Shown piece after piece: positions 1-5,853 of a DNA stretch of 8,393 bases (position 1 is the first letter of the stretch; each line of letters starts with the position of its first letter). The stretch is taken from positions 1-8,393 of the forward strand of contig CAMWUS010000049.1 of assembly GCA_947177495.1 (NCBI GenBank), read 5' to 3'. A program made the translations under genes and the position numbers. Below the pieces are notes generated by a model. The model saw only the letters and a list, made by a program, of their open reading frames with translations, was not told where the DNA came from and searched no databases. This DNA comes from an uncultured Clostridia bacterium. Lineage in GTDB: Bacteria > Bacillota > Clostridia > Christensenellales > Borkfalkiaceae.

Positions 1-1
1 G

Positions 2-361
2 CGGGGAGAGCTTCCCGCGCACTTCGTGCTTCAACCCATGAAGAACGCCGAAAAACTGCGGCGGTATCTCGTAGAGAAGGGTGCGAAGATTTTAACGGAC
101 ATCACCTTTTGCGCGGGGAAGTACTATCACCTCATCGCGGGAGAGGGACAGGGCGGCGACAGCTACACGCCCTTGGAATATGCGTTCGGGCGGGATAATC
201 TCAAAAATCCCACCGAGGCGTTTGCGGGATATTTGCAGGAAGAAATTACAAAGCTAGCGGGCTATTCCCGCGAAAAGATGAGTGCGGAAACGAAAGCCGC
301 ACACGACGAGCGGTTATCGCTTCTAAACGAGGTATTGCATGAAACTCAAAGAAATTTATGA
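2..361 (+). CDS. trmK: tRNA (adenine(22)-N1)-methyltransferase, C-terminal part (5' end outside window)
   Basis: TrmK methylates N1 of A22 in bacterial tRNAs using S-adenosylmethionine. Only the last 119 residues are visible, and the frame is open to the left edge. The visible part begins near the end of the Rossmann methyltransferase domain, with the family-typical stretch HFVLQPMKNAEKLRRYL. It continues into the helical C-terminal region (GKYYHLIAGEG, then EYAFGR, then a charged helical tail). The SAM-binding motifs lie upstream, so catalytic competence cannot be judged. The GTG at 26 is an internal valine codon, not a start. The 3' end overlaps the NIF3-like gene by 23 bp, which indicates translational coupling. 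The trmK/NIF3 adjacency (yqfN-yqfO in Bacillus) is common in Bacillota and supports the call. An uncharacterised SAM methyltransferase of the same family is the only real alternative. Confidence 0.88.
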   Translation, partial: RGELPAHFVLQPMKNAEKLRRYLVEKGAKILTDITFCAGKYYHLIAGEGQGGDSYTPLEYAFGRDNLKNPTEAFAGYLQEEITKLAGYSREKMSAETKAAHDERLSLLNEVLHETQRNL

Positions 362-1121
362 AATTGCCGATTCGCTTGCGCCGTTCGCGCTTTCCAAAGA
401 ATATTGCGAGCGGTACGGCATGCACGACAACAGCGGCATTCAGCTCGATAGCGGCGAGGATGTGACAAGCGTTTTGTTTGCGTTAGACCTTTCGGAAGGC
501 GCAGTCAGTGAAGCGAAAAAGATTGGCGCGAATTGTATTTTTACGCACCACCCCGCTATTTTCCATCCGCTGTATTGCATTTCGGAGAGCAAATGCGCGC
601 CCCTGTTGGATTGTGCGAAAAACGGCATTTCCGTCATTTCCGCCCATCTCAATTTGGACGCGGCAAAGTGTGGTATCGACGAAAACCTTATGCACGGTTT
701 GGGCGGAACGCAAGAAGACGCGCTCATGGACAAGCTCAGCGGCGGCGGATACGGACGGGTTTACCGCGCAAAGGACAGCACGACCCAAGAGCTTGTAAAA
801 CGTATTCAAGACGTATTTCTTACCGACCGCATTGTCGTATACGGCAACAAGCCCGTACATAAAATCGCAAGCTTTTGCGGCGCGGGTATGGACGATAGAA
901 GCGTGGACTTTGCTATCAAACAGGGCGCGGATACAATCGTCAGCTCGGACGGCAAACACCACCTCATTGCCGCGTGTGTGGAAAAGGGCGTAAACGTTGT
1001 GCTTCTCCCGCACTATTCGGCGGAGCTGTACGGGTTTAAAACCTTTATGGGAAATTTCGCCGAAAAGACGAAGAACGCGGGAGTTAAATGCACGTTCTAC
1101 ACGGACGAGCGGTTGTTATAA
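339..1121 (+). CDS. yqfO: NIF3-like dinuclear metal-binding protein (YqfO family, short form)
   Basis: This is a member of the NIF3/DUF34 family, whose proteins assemble as toroidal hexamers with a dinuclear metal site. It is often labelled GTP cyclohydrolase 1 type 2, but the physiological role is not settled. Seen in the sequence: DNSGIQ near residue 30 (family DNSGLQ), THHP at 69-72, SAHLNLDAAKCG at 101-112 with D107 as a likely ligand, and HYSAE at 225-229 supplying His and Glu ligands. At 260 residues it matches short NIF3 proteins. It lacks the extra inserted domain that makes Bacillus YqfO about 370 residues. The start ATG at 339 has GAGG at 329-332, 6 nt away, and lies inside trmK. 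Family GDI.YH appears here as SDGKHH (203-208), a mild divergence. The family call is firm and the function is unsure. Confidence 0.92.
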   Translation: MKLKEIYEIADSLAPFALSKEYCERYGMHDNSGIQLDSGEDVTSVLFALDLSEGAVSEAKKIGANCIFTHHPAIFHPLYCISESKCAPLLDCAKNGISVISAHLNLDAAKCGIDENLMHGLGGTQEDALMDKLSGGGYGRVYRAKDSTTQELVKRIQDVFLTDRIVVYGNKPVHKIASFCGAGMDDRSVDFAIKQGADTIVSSDGKHHLIAACVEKGVNVVLLPHYSAELYGFKTFMGNFAEKTKNAGVKCTFYTDERLL

Positions 1122-1139
1122 TCAAATTAGAAAAACAGG

Positions 1140-1145
1140 AAGGAG
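1140..1145 (+). promoter_or_regulatory. Shine-Dalgarno AAGGAG that fixes the start of the zinc-ribbon gene
   Basis: AAGGAG lies 7 nt before the ATG at 1153, in the 31-bp gap after the NIF3-like gene. The frame stays open back to a possible ATG at 997 inside that gene. The strong site, and the fact that family similarity begins at MSVINELLEYQ, both choose 1153. Confidence 0.85.
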
Positions 1146-1152
1146 TATAGTT

Positions 1153-1851
1153 ATGTCGGTTATCAACGAATTATTGGAGTATCAGAAAACGGACGGAGAA
1201 CTGCGTAAAATCGAGCAGGAGCTTTCCGCAAGCGAGGAGTACAAGAAATACGCCCAAGCGCGTAAATTCATGAAGACCGCGCAGGAGCGTTTGGACGCGC
1301 AGGACAAGCGCGCGGCGGAGCTTCGGGCGCTGCGCGATTCCCTGGCGGCGCAATGCGAGGACACGGCAAAGGCAATCGACGAATATTCCGACCTCGACGA
1401 AATGGTAGACGGCGGCGGCGATATCGCGTTCTACAAAAAGAACGCGCAGGCGCTTCTCGATAAGCTTCGCGCCGTGAAGAACGAGCTGAATAAGCTGATC
1501 GCGGACGTGGAGAACGTCACGGAAGAATACAAGAAGTTCAAAGAACAGACCATTCTCATGCAGAAGCAGTACAAGGAGTACAAGGAAAAGTACGAGGCGC
1601 TCAAAGGTACCCATGCGGAAGGGGTTGGCAAAATCAACGCGGATTTGAAGAAGATTGCCAAGAACATTCCCGCCGATATCATGGAGAAGTATGCGACCAA
1701 GCGCAAGGAGAAAATTTTTCCCATCCTCGTTCCGCTCAACAACGACCGCTGTATTTGCGGAATGGATTTCTCCCTTGCTCAGCAAGGCAAGCTCGCGGGC
1801 GGCAACGTTATCGAATGCGAGCATTGCAGAAGATTTGTCTACAAGCAGTAA
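1153..1851 (+). CDS. coiled-coil C4-type zinc ribbon protein (COG1579 / zf-RING_7 family)
   Basis: This 232-residue protein has a long, highly charged alpha-helical hairpin (about residues 5-185, rich in Lys, Glu, Ala and Gln) and a small C-terminal zinc ribbon. The ribbon cysteines are C200 and C202 (RCICGM), then C222 and C225 (ECEHC). The architecture is that of COG1579 proteins, found next to NIF3-like genes in many bacteria and thought to bind nucleic acid, though no precise function is established. The first knuckle here is CxC rather than the usual CxxC, and the second is a normal CxxC. It is cytosolic, with no signal peptide or membrane segment. It sits in the same direction 31 bp after the NIF3-like gene and 44 bp before alr, so co-transcription is likely. 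The GGG run at 87-89 (near DMVDGGGD in type) marks the probable helix turn. Confidence 0.85.
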   Translation: MSVINELLEYQKTDGELRKIEQELSASEEYKKYAQARKFMKTAQERLDAQDKRAAELRALRDSLAAQCEDTAKAIDEYSDLDEMVDGGGDIAFYKKNAQALLDKLRAVKNELNKLIADVENVTEEYKKFKEQTILMQKQYKEYKEKYEALKGTHAEGVGKINADLKKIAKNIPADIMEKYATKRKEKIFPILVPLNNDRCICGMDFSLAQQGKLAGGNVIECEHCRRFVYKQ

Positions 1852-1872
1852 AAGCGAAATTATCACATTTTT

Positions 1873-1920
1873 AAGCGGCGGCATAAAATGGGGATATGCA
1901 AGTTCCCGTAGCCGCCGTTT
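1873..1920 (+). promoter_or_regulatory. possible hairpin enclosing the alr start codon
   Basis: AAGCGGCGGC at 1873-1882 can pair with GCCGCCGTTT at 1911-1920, giving a 10-bp stem with one G-U pair. The 28-nt loop holds the alr ATG at 1896. Inside the loop GGGA (1891-1894) can pair with TCCC (1904-1907), which puts the ATG in an apical loop and covers the only G-rich stretch that could act as a ribosome binding site. The 5' arm is non-coding, so it is not explained by codon constraint. No T-run follows, so it is not a terminator. Function is inferred only. Confidence 0.4.
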
Positions 1921-2897
1921 CACGCAAGAACATTCAAAATAACGCTATCGCCGTTTGCGCGCTCGCGCAAAAACCGCTTATCGCCGTCGTGAAGGACGAC
2001 GGTTACGGGCACGGCGCAGTTGAAGTCGCCCGCACGCTTTCGGGCATTGCCGAGAGCTTTGCCGTCGCCACCGTTTACGAGGGGGCGGAACTGAGAATCG
2101 CGGGCGTCTCGGAAGAAATTCTCGTACTTACCCCGCCGCTGAATAGCGAGGAAGTCGTGCTCGGCTCCGGGCATAATCTTACGCTTGCAATCACTTCGCT
2201 CGCTTCGCTCAATCTCATTCTGCGGAGCCGCGCGGATTTTCCCGTACGCGCGCATCTTGCCGTCAACACGGGCATGAACCGTTTCGGGCTTCGTCCCGAA
2301 CGCGTGCGCCATATCTGCCGCTTGGCAAGAAAAAGTGGCGTGGAAATTACGGGCGTGTTTTCTCACTACTTTGAGCCGCAAAACGCCGATGCGCTCGAAC
2401 GGCAGAGAACGCTGTTTGCGGAAGCTTCTGAAATCGTGCGGGAGTATTTTCCCGATGCGATTCGGCATATTGCCGCAACGGGCGGCGTGCTTGCGGGCGG
2501 AGAATTGTTCGACGCCGTGCGCGTGGGAATCGCGCTTTACGGGTATTTGCCCGCGGGGTTCGAGAGAACGCTTGCCGTTCAACCCGCCATGCGCCTTTTG
2601 GCTACGGTCGCGCAGTCGGGCACCTTCATAGGCGGCGGCGTGGGCTACGGAAGCGCAACGAAGCAGTACAAGAAATTACATACCCTGCGGCTCGGGTACG
2701 GCGACGGACCGTTCCGCACGGGCGGTTTGGGGATAGGCAATCTCTGCATGGACGCCTGCGTGCGCGAAGGGCGCGCGGATTTCGGCACCAAAAAATGCGT
2801 GATATCGAACGCCGAAGAATATGCCAAGCGCAACAGCACGATCGCATACGAAGCGCTCATTCAAATGGGCAAGCGTGCGGTTCGCGTTTACGATTGA
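1896..2897 (+). CDS. alr: alanine racemase, compact and divergent form
   Basis: Fold-type III PLP racemase that interconverts L- and D-alanine and supplies D-Ala for peptidoglycan. Seen: PLP lysine K33 in AVVKDDGYGHG with Y37, TGMNRFG (125-131), H157 in TGVFSHY, AATGG (193-197), phosphate-side R209 in VRVGIALYG, the second catalytic Tyr Y251 in VGYG, LRLGYGDG (264-271), CMD (284-286), and Y318 in IAYEA. All core catalytic positions are present. At 333 residues it is shorter than the usual 370-390, mostly because loops of the C-terminal beta domain are reduced: only 83 residues follow Y251. The position that holds a carbamylated Lys in Geobacillus Alr aligns with A122. The frame is closed by TAA at 1884-1886, so ATG 1896 is the first possible start. 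It has no clear Shine-Dalgarno site. A racemase for another amino acid is possible. Confidence 0.85.
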   Translation: MQVPVAAVSRKNIQNNAIAVCALAQKPLIAVVKDDGYGHGAVEVARTLSGIAESFAVATVYEGAELRIAGVSEEILVLTPPLNSEEVVLGSGHNLTLAITSLASLNLILRSRADFPVRAHLAVNTGMNRFGLRPERVRHICRLARKSGVEITGVFSHYFEPQNADALERQRTLFAEASEIVREYFPDAIRHIAATGGVLAGGELFDAVRVGIALYGYLPAGFERTLAVQPAMRLLATVAQSGTFIGGGVGYGSATKQYKKLHTLRLGYGDGPFRTGGLGIGNLCMDACVREGRADFGTKKCVISNAEEYAKRNSTIAYEALIQMGKRAVRVYD

Positions 2898-2907
2898 GAC
2901 TTTTTGA

Positions 2908-2936
2908 AATTTGCAATCTGCCTTGCAGGGCAAATT
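2908..2936. other. imperfect inverted repeat after alr, not terminator-like
   Basis: AATTTGC (2908-2914) pairs with GCAAATT (2930-2936). Inside it CTGC (2918-2921) pairs with GCAG (2925-2928) around a 3-nt loop, with a small AAT/G internal loop between the two stems. The T5 run (2901-2905) lies before the stem rather than after it, and on the minus strand the stem is followed by A-rich sequence. It therefore does not look like an intrinsic terminator in either direction. It could be a processing site, a protein-binding site or an unrelated repeat. Confidence 0.45.
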
Positions 2937-2982
2937 GCGTTGATGGGACAAGCCCGCCAAGATAGGGCGAAGCACAAATAAC

Positions 2983-3011
2983 TTGACAGTTTCCCGACAC
3001 ACGGGTATAAT
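2983..3011 (+). promoter_or_regulatory. perfect-consensus sigma-70/sigma-A promoter
   Basis: TTGACA at 2983-2988 and TATAAT at 3006-3011 are separated by exactly 17 bp, a full 12/12 match at optimal spacing. It lies in the 123-bp gap before the membrane-protein/rsmD/coaD/aroF/pheA operon and is the obvious driver of all five genes. The predicted +1 (about 3018-3020) is 1-3 nt before the ATG at 3021. CCCG (2993-2996) and CGGG (3002-3005) form a short inverted repeat in the spacer, which could be an operator or chance. Confidence 0.85.
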
Positions 3012-3016
3012 GGTGA
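3012..3016 (+). promoter_or_regulatory. Shine-Dalgarno-like GGTGA before the membrane-protein gene
   Basis: GGTGA ends 4 nt before the ATG at 3021. It directly follows the -10 box, so it would be present only in transcripts that start upstream (for example read-through from alr) and absent from mRNA made at the consensus promoter. Confidence 0.5.
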
Positions 3017-3020
3017 ACAT

Positions 3021-3806
3021 ATGTTACAAGAAGCACCGAAAAAGAAAAAAGATTATGCGCATCCGACGAAAAAGCAGCTGTTTTGGCGGATACAGGGGGA
3101 GTGTTGGCGGCGCGCGGTAACGCCCTATCTCATGTATTTATTCATGGGAATGATCGGGCTGTTGTGCGCCCTGATCAAAACTCCTTGGCTCGTTATCACG
3201 CTCGTTATCATCTGCGTTTTGGGCGGGGCGGCGTTTAACGCGCACCTTTCTTTCAATTACGGCAAAATGCACTACGACGCCTATGCTACGGGCGAGTTAC
3301 ATAGGCGCAACGAACGCATCGGAATTCCTTCGGGCGGCGATCACCACGTGGAGCGCGAATACCGTTTTTGGAAGGGGAGCTTGATTGGGCTGTGCATCGG
3401 CGCGCCCGTCATTCTGCTTTCCCTCATCGGCATTTTTGCCGACCGCACGATTCTAGGCTTTTTCTTCATCATGTTCGCGGCTTGGGCGTATTTGCCCGTA
3501 TGGTTCGCGAGCGGCGGTTTGGTGGTAGAGGGCAGTGTTGTCAATCCCGTTTGGTGTATGCTCATGGCGCTCTTGCCTATTATTGTGACAACCGTGTTCT
3601 ATTACGTGGGCGCATTCCTTCAAAGACGCAAGAAAGAGGAACAGGCGGCGCGGGAGGCGGAAGTGGAACGCATTCGCGAAGAACAGAAGCGGGAAGCGGA
3701 AGAACGCGCAAGAAAGACGGAAGAGGCGCGCAAAGCGCGTGCCGCGGCGCGTGCGCTCGAAGAACAGCAGGCGGCAAAGAACAAGAGTAAAAAGAAGAAA
3801 AAATGA
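3021..3806 (+). CDS. unrecognised five-helix membrane protein with basic coiled-coil tail
   Basis: I do not recognise this 261-residue protein. It opens with a short basic segment (KKKK at 7-10, KK at 17-18). Probable membrane helices follow at about 34-52, 55-74, 119-139, 143-165 and 176-200. Between helices 2 and 3 is a polar stretch with many His, Asn and Arg residues (about 78-118). Residues 201-252 are almost purely Arg, Lys, Glu, Ala and Gln in a heptad-like pattern, predicting a long charged helix or coiled coil, and the protein ends in a lysine tail. With five helices the two termini should lie on opposite sides of the membrane unless one helix is not spanning. The next in-frame ATG (residue 38) is inside helix 1, so 3021 is the start. 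It is the first gene after the consensus promoter, and its stop overlaps the rsmD start as ATGA. Confidence 0.8.
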   Translation: MLQEAPKKKKDYAHPTKKQLFWRIQGECWRRAVTPYLMYLFMGMIGLLCALIKTPWLVITLVIICVLGGAAFNAHLSFNYGKMHYDAYATGELHRRNERIGIPSGGDHHVEREYRFWKGSLIGLCIGAPVILLSLIGIFADRTILGFFFIMFAAWAYLPVWFASGGLVVEGSVVNPVWCMLMALLPIIVTTVFYYVGAFLQRRKKEEQAAREAEVERIREEQKREAEERARKTEEARKARAAARALEEQQAAKNKSKKKKK

Positions 3807-4354
3807 GAATTATTGCGGGGAAGTACCGCGGACGGACGCTTGCAACCTTTCGCGGAATGGACATTCGTCCCACGGCGGACAGAGTAAAGGAATCGCTGTT
3901 TCAAATTTTATCGCAAAAGATAATCGGCGCGCGCGTGCTCGATTTGTTTTGCGGAAGCGGTGCGCTCGGCTTGGAGTGCCTTTCACGCGGCGCACGGGAA
4001 GCGGTATTCAACGATATCTCCGAGGAAAGCCTTGCGGTGCTCAAAAAAAATCTCCGCGCGCTCGGGGAGAACGCAACCGTCACCCGTATGAGCTTCGAAG
4101 CATGCTTAAAACGCGTTTCGGGGAAATTCGATTTGATATTTTGCGATCCGCCCTATAAGGCGAATTGCGAAGGGGAAATCTTTGCAATCGTAAAAGAGCG
4201 CAAACTGCTGTCGGAAGGTGGGCTTATCGTGTTCGAGAGCGAGCGGGACATGTTCCCCTCCGCAGGGTTCGAGTGCGTGGATACGCGCAATTACGGACGG
4301 ACGACGGTGCGCTTTTTTGCGGCAAGCAAAGCGAGCGAAGAGGTTAAAAAGTGA
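3803..4354 (+). CDS. rsmD: 16S rRNA (guanine(966)-N2)-methyltransferase RsmD
   Basis: RsmD uses SAM to methylate N2 of G966 in 16S rRNA during 30S assembly. The 183-residue length is normal. Seen: MRIIAGKYRGR at the N-terminus (typical MRIIaGk.kGr.L), RPTADRVKESLF at 22-33, the SAM-binding DLFCGSGALG at 47-56, an acidic residue after strand 2 (D71), and the catalytic DPPY at 115-118. The ATG at 3803 overlaps the previous stop as ATGA and has no strong ribosome site, only an A/G-rich tract, so translation probably depends on termination-reinitiation. The 3' end overlaps coaD by 4 nt as GTGA. The rsmD-coaD pairing is a very common bacterial arrangement and matches ylbH-ylbI in Bacillus. Confidence 0.96.
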   Translation: MRIIAGKYRGRTLATFRGMDIRPTADRVKESLFQILSQKIIGARVLDLFCGSGALGLECLSRGAREAVFNDISEESLAVLKKNLRALGENATVTRMSFEACLKRVSGKFDLIFCDPPYKANCEGEIFAIVKERKLLSEGGLIVFESERDMFPSAGFECVDTRNYGRTTVRFFAASKASEEVKK

Positions 4355-4824
4355 AGAAGTGTATTTTTGCGGGAACGTTCGACCCCTTTACCGTCGGGCA
4401 CGCCGACACGGTGGAAAAGAGCCTCGCGATTTTCGACGAAGTAGTGATTGCCGTGGCGCAGAACAGAAGCAAGCAGTGCAAATTTTCGGCGCAGGAACGT
4501 CTTGCCATGTTGGAGTTGCTCTACAAAAAAGAGCCGCGCGTAAAGGTGCGGCTGTGGGACGGGGCGATCGTCGATTTGCTGGAAGAGGAGAATACCCGTT
4601 TTTACGTGCGGGGCATTCGCAACAGCGTGGACTTCGACTACGAGACTGCCGACTTTTATGCGAGCAGGCGGTTAGACGAAAATCTTATCGAGGTGTATTT
4701 GCCCGCCGAACAGGACAAGCTGCATATCAGTTCTACCCTTGTAAAAAATTGTATGGCGTTCGGGAAGCCCTATCGTGAATACGTTCCCGAAGCTATCTAC
4801 GAATATATCAACAATAGAGGATAA
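4351..4824 (+). CDS. coaD: phosphopantetheine adenylyltransferase (PPAT)
   Basis: CoaD transfers AMP from ATP to 4'-phosphopantetheine, giving dephospho-CoA, the penultimate step of CoA synthesis in the cytosol. At 157 residues it has the normal length. Seen: the nucleotidyltransferase start FAGTFDPFTVGH with TVGH at 14-17, K41 near the substrate site, RGIRNSVDFDYE at 87-98, and ISST at 126-129 (family ISSS/T). It starts with GTG at 4351, overlapping the rsmD stop. GAAGAGG at 4337-4343 with a 7-nt spacer supports this start. Only 2 nt separate it from the next gene, whose ribosome site (AGAGGA, 4816-4821) overlaps the coaD end. Confidence 0.96.
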   Translation: MKKCIFAGTFDPFTVGHADTVEKSLAIFDEVVIAVAQNRSKQCKFSAQERLAMLELLYKKEPRVKVRLWDGAIVDLLEEENTRFYVRGIRNSVDFDYETADFYASRRLDENLIEVYLPAEQDKLHISSTLVKNCMAFGKPYREYVPEAIYEYINNRG

Positions 4825-4826
4825 GT

Positions 4827-5852
4827 ATGTTTGAAAAACAAATCCGCATTCCGAGTGCGGAAGAGATCATCGAAAAACAACCCCTGCCCAAATCGCTTGT
4901 TAAAATCAAGCACGAGCGCGACGAGCTGTGCAAAGACGTCATTGCGGGACGTTCGCAAAAACTTCTCGTGGTGGTAGGACCGTGCTCCGCGCACGAATCC
5001 GCACCCGTTTTGGAGTACGTAAGGCGGCTCGGCAAGCTCAACGAGCAAGTCAAGGACAAGCTCGTTTTGGTGCCGCGCATTTATACGAATAAGCCGCGCA
5101 CGAAGGGCGTCGGCTACAAGGGCATGTTCTCTCAGCCTGACCCCGAGAACAAAGAGGATATTTTAAAGGGCATTCAAACCATCCGCGCGTTGCACATTGC
5201 GGCGATCGAGCAAAGCGGACTTTCCGCCGCGGACGAAATGCTGTATCCCGAAAACTTCGACTACGTTCAGGACGTTTTGACCTACGTTGCTGTGGGCGCG
5301 CGTTCGAGCGAAAACCAGCTTCACCGCCTTGTTTCGAGCGGCATCGACGTGCCCGTCGGCGTGAAGAATTCCACGGGTGGAAGTATCCCGGTACTGCTCA
5401 ATTCCATTTTCGCCTCGCAGAGCCCGCAGGTATTCAAATATAACGAATATCAGGTTTCCACCAACGGAAACGAGTACGCACACGCCGTTTTGAGAGGACG
5501 GGTAGACCATCACGGAAACGATATTCCCAACTACCACTACGAAACGGTCATGGAAATTTTCGAGGGATATTCCAAGATGAGCGAGCTGAAAAATCTCGCC
5601 GTTGTCATCGACGCAAACCATTCCAATTCGGGCAAACGCTTTTATCAGCAAATCCGCATTGTGGAAGAAGTCTTGCAAAACCGCTTGTACGATAAAGATT
5701 TCAAACGCGCGGTCAAAGGCTTCATGATCGAGAGCTTCCTCGAAGAGGGCTGCCAACAGCACGACGTCGTATTCGGAAAGTCGATTACCGATCCCTGCCT
5801 CGGTTGGGCGGATACGGAGCGGCTTATTCTCGACATTGCGGAGAAGGCATAA
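4827..5852 (+). CDS. aroF: class I 3-deoxy-7-phosphoheptulonate (DAHP) synthase
   Basis: It condenses phosphoenolpyruvate and erythrose 4-phosphate to DAHP, the entry step of the shikimate pathway. The 341 residues fit the E. coli AroF/G/H (class I-alpha) type. Seen: metal ligand C53 in GPCSAHE, KPRTKGVGYKG (89-99), PEP-site E137 and R159, K180 in GVKNSTGG, LRG (222-224), metal ligand H265 in DANHSNS, E302 in FMIES, and D322 in KSITDPCLGW. All four metal ligands and the substrate lysines are present. The usual ARTTESQ motif appears here as ARSSENQ (158-164). The position matching the feedback residue D146 of E. coli AroG seems to be Y140, so inhibitor specificity may differ; I aligned this by eye. 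It lies 2 nt after coaD and its stop is 1 nt before pheA, which suggests a Phe-related isozyme, but that is inference. Confidence 0.95.
   Translation: MFEKQIRIPSAEEIIEKQPLPKSLVKIKHERDELCKDVIAGRSQKLLVVVGPCSAHESAPVLEYVRRLGKLNEQVKDKLVLVPRIYTNKPRTKGVGYKGMFSQPDPENKEDILKGIQTIRALHIAAIEQSGLSAADEMLYPENFDYVQDVLTYVAVGARSSENQLHRLVSSGIDVPVGVKNSTGGSIPVLLNSIFASQSPQVFKYNEYQVSTNGNEYAHAVLRGRVDHHGNDIPNYHYETVMEIFEGYSKMSELKNLAVVIDANHSNSGKRFYQQIRIVEEVLQNRLYDKDFKRAVKGFMIESFLEEGCQQHDVVFGKSITDPCLGWADTERLILDIAEKA
5842..5847 (+). promoter_or_regulatory. Shine-Dalgarno AGAAGG choosing the GTG start of pheA
   Basis: AGAAGG inside the end of the DAHP synthase gene is 6 nt before the GTG at 5854. An upstream in-frame TTG at 5836 would add six poorly conserved residues and has no comparable site. 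Confidence 0.75.
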
Positions 5853-5853
5853 C

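Noticed and set aside
997..1152. N-terminal extension of the zinc-ribbon protein from an ATG at 997
   Set aside because: It lies inside the NIF3-like gene in another frame, the extension is Arg-rich with no family match, and AAGGAG fixes the start at 1153.
1888..1911. Seven-codon open frame overlapping the alr start, as a leader peptide
   Set aside because: Too short to test, no ribosome site, and no run of regulatory codons.
1171..1923. 250-residue open frame on the minus strand
   Set aside because: It mirrors the zinc-ribbon gene; its Leu/Val-rich composition is the complement of Lys/Glu-rich codons.
2194..2211. Tandem 9-bp repeat CTTCGCTCG/CTTCGCTCA
   Set aside because: Coding sequence for Ser-Leu-Ala-Ser-Leu in alr; two copies only, so likely chance.
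1920..2582. 220-residue open frame on the minus strand
   Set aside because: Antisense shadow of alr, whose motifs are unmistakable on the plus strand.
2898..2982. Riboswitch or T-box upstream of the operon
   Set aside because: It lies upstream of the promoter, so it would not be in the mRNA, and I see no known riboswitch core.
5163..5762. 199-residue open frame on the minus strand
   Set aside because: Antisense shadow of the DAHP synthase, with no ribosome site or recognisable domain.
5836..5853. TTG start giving pheA six more residues
   Set aside because: Lies within the DAHP synthase gene and lacks a ribosome site; GTG 5854 has AGAAGG at 6 nt.
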